Shown: piece after piece, positions 62,731 to 64,000 of the stretch | Layout: the number at the start of each line of letters is the position of its first letter | Numbering within the stretch: position 1 is the stretch's first letter | DNA from: Flavihumibacter petaseus NBRC 106054 | GTDB taxonomy: Bacteria > Bacteroidota > Bacteroidia > Chitinophagales > Chitinophagaceae | NCBI RefSeq assembly: GCF_000974785.1 | Contig: NZ_BBWV01000003.1 | Location: 124,001-188,000, forward strand | DNA: 64,000 nucleotides | Direction of reading: 5' to 3' | Notes under the pieces: generated by a model | Told to the model about the DNA's origin: nothing | Seen by the model: only the letters and a program-made list of their open reading frames with translations | Databases searched by the model: none | Translations under genes and position numbers: made by a program

Positions 62731-63400
62731 GTGGAAAAAAGGCATTCAACGATATTGGTAATAGCTGCAGCCATCAGCTGCATTGTTGCCTGCGGCGGCG
62801 ATTTTGCAGTTACTTTCATCATCGGGGCGATGTTCAGAGGATATGACTTTCTCAACCAGGCGGAAAGCTACCTGGGCCGGGCCGGAAGCCCTGTAGCGGC
62901 ATATATGAAAGCATGGGGAATAGCCTTTAGTATATTATTTTTAGTGTATGCCTGTGCTTTGCGGAAAACGATATTTTCAAAAAAAGGGCTTCTGGCAACA
63001 TGCAGCCGTCTGGCTCATTGTCATTTACGGATTGGGAGAGGGAATAGGTTCCGGTTTGTTCCCCTACGATCACACCGCCAGCGGGCTCACACTGTCCGGC
63101 AAACTGCACAATGTATTTAGCGGCATCGGTGTTGCCGCCCTGGTGCTTTTGCCTTTATCGCTGTGGCGCGTGTTTCCAAAGCAGGAGTTCCCCGGGATGA
63201 ATGCCTGTATTCATTTCGTGGGGTGGAGCGGATTGCTGCTGGTTTTTGTTTTTATGCTCTCCCGGCAAAACATCCTGCCTTTGAAGGGGCTGTGGCAGCG
63301 ACTTTTTATCCTGGATTACTATATCCTGATGATCGTCATCGCCATGGATATGCTGGTCACCCATTTCAGGGCAGGACCAACGCCGGTTAAAAGACATTAA
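62731..63400 (+). pseudogene. DUF998-like membrane protein with a frameshift
   Basis: A GTG at 62731 starts a frame with two or three membrane helices (ILVIAAAISCIVACGGDF, AWGIAFSILFLVYACAL) that turns to nonsense after SKK. The next frame resumes with GFWQHAAVWLIVIYGLGEGI, FPYDHTASGLTLSGKLHNVF and three further helices to 63400. The switch is at a run of seven A (62979-62985); six A restores one protein of about 220 residues like the DUF998 family. Confidence 0.7.
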
Positions 63401-63411
63401 ACGATAAAAGA

Positions 63412-63687
63412 TTGAATGATATGCAAAAATTAGTTTTTTGTAATGTCCTGGCTGTTTTTGTATCGGCTTCCGCTTGTTACCTGAGTTCGTTTTTACTTGG
63501 TTATGGTTCGAATGAGACACATGTTATAGATCAGAAGCGATTGGTTTTAAAATTTGTATTTGTTCACCTTTTGATCGCTTTGGTGGTGGTTAGCCTAAAA
63601 AGAAAGGGGGATTTTAAATCGTTCTTCTTAACAGCAGTAATTGTTATTAGTCTTTATTCGTTTTTGTGGTGGTATTGGTTCACCTAA
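63412..63687 (+). CDS. Small three-helix membrane protein
   Basis: A 91-residue protein with three hydrophobic stretches (KLVFCNVLAVFVSASACYL, FVFVHLLIALVVVSL and FFLTAVIVISLYSFLWWYW) and short charged loops. No family recognised. Start at 63412 or MQKL at 63421. It follows the DUF998-like gene by 11 bases. Confidence 0.55.
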   Translation: MNDMQKLVFCNVLAVFVSASACYLSSFLLGYGSNETHVIDQKRLVLKFVFVHLLIALVVVSLKRKGDFKSFFLTAVIVISLYSFLWWYWFT

Positions 63688-64000
63688 TTCTATTTCTTCT
63701 AATTTGAATAAGATTCGAACGCAATAGTAATTAGGTGTTGGATTATAACGGTGAAGCGGTTAGTTGACTATTGAGTATTATGGTTACAATGCTAAACTTC
63801 GACCAAACGATTAAAGCCTAAAATAGTAACATGGAGTTCGAAGAACTTCTATTTTAACAAGTGAATAGGATTCACTTACTATTTGATTATATAGATCAGA
63901 AGTACCATCTGAATGACATTCCTTATAAAGTCGCAGGAAAGCATTTTCCCAGGGCTGGTGAAGAAATGATTTCAAACGTAAACGTTAGATATCGTTTTCA
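63688..64000. other. AT-rich end of the window with a possible 5' gene fragment
   Basis: The last 313 bases hold no complete gene. A frame open from a GTG at 63862 to the window edge gives HLLFDYIDQKYHLNDIPYKV and then AGKHFPRAGEEMISN, which looks protein-like and may be the start of a gene that continues outside. Its start codon is uncertain. Confidence 0.3.

Noticed and set aside
1-64000. CRISPR arrays, rRNA and tRNA genes
   Set aside because: No regularly spaced repeats and no rRNA- or tRNA-like intergenic blocks were seen by eye; short tRNAs could still be missed without a covariance search.

Overview
The window looks like a chromosome segment from a member of the Bacteroidota, most likely family Chitinophagaceae (genus not assigned). 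The signs are a SusC/SusD pair, a DUF6520 peptide next to a MauE/DoxX membrane protein, two giant Bacteroidota-type RHS proteins, an anti-sigma FecR fragment, almost no Shine-Dalgarno sequences and at least one TAnnTTTG-type -7 element. Core genes have roughly balanced GC; several accessory stretches (18.3-18.9 kb, 43-45 kb, 46-53 kb) are visibly AT-richer.

Layout. 1-7.6 kb: the end of a surface protein, then a tight six-gene carbohydrate operon (GHL10-type lipoprotein, sialate O-acetylesterase, DUF5009 membrane protein, DUF4434 protein, AGE-family epimerase, SGNH esterase), probably for acetylated or amino-sugar glycans. 7.8-20.8 kb: a TPR histidine kinase with a sigma-54-type response regulator, an AraC regulator, a nucleotidyl cyclase ORF running in frame into a GlcG/HbpS domain, an SDR, small NTF2-like proteins, a HAF-repeat protein, and a LysR regulator divergent from an mdaB/ygiN-like quinone pair.

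21.0-25.4 kb (minus strand) is the most exciting part: a compact five-gene cluster that looks like an undescribed RiPP pathway. It encodes a stand-alone PatA/PatG-type subtilisin, a separate PatG C-terminal-domain protein, an unrecognised 281-residue protein, a 96-residue six-cysteine peptide, and a borosin-type (OphMA/SonM-like) peptide-backbone N-methyltransferase. The methyltransferase carries a LigA-like precursor/binding domain and a Ser/Thr-rich segment fused at its N-terminus. Cyanobactin-type proteolysis and borosin-type N-methylation thus share one operon.

26.0-46.1 kb: an RHS locus (barrel-like protein, Fn3-like protein, two giant RHS/YD proteins, the second ending in an ART-like toxin tip, then an immunity candidate), a secreted repeat protein and a small IS3-type remnant. 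46.1-53.3 kb (minus): a set of probable wall- and protein-degrading enzymes (GH75-like, L,D-transpeptidase-like, M15, M43, a possible papain-like protein), a membrane pYEATS protein and two paralogous proteins of unknown function. This resembles an effector or conflict cluster.

53.7-60.1 kb: a TlpA-like thioredoxin with an STN-like tail, an orphan FecR N-terminal fragment, and SusC and SusD, ending at a clear terminator. 60.1-64 kb: DUF6520, MauE/DoxX, and three neighbouring genes (AraC, small exported protein, DUF998) each interrupted by a single-base frameshift, then small membrane proteins. No rRNA, tRNA or CRISPR array was seen.
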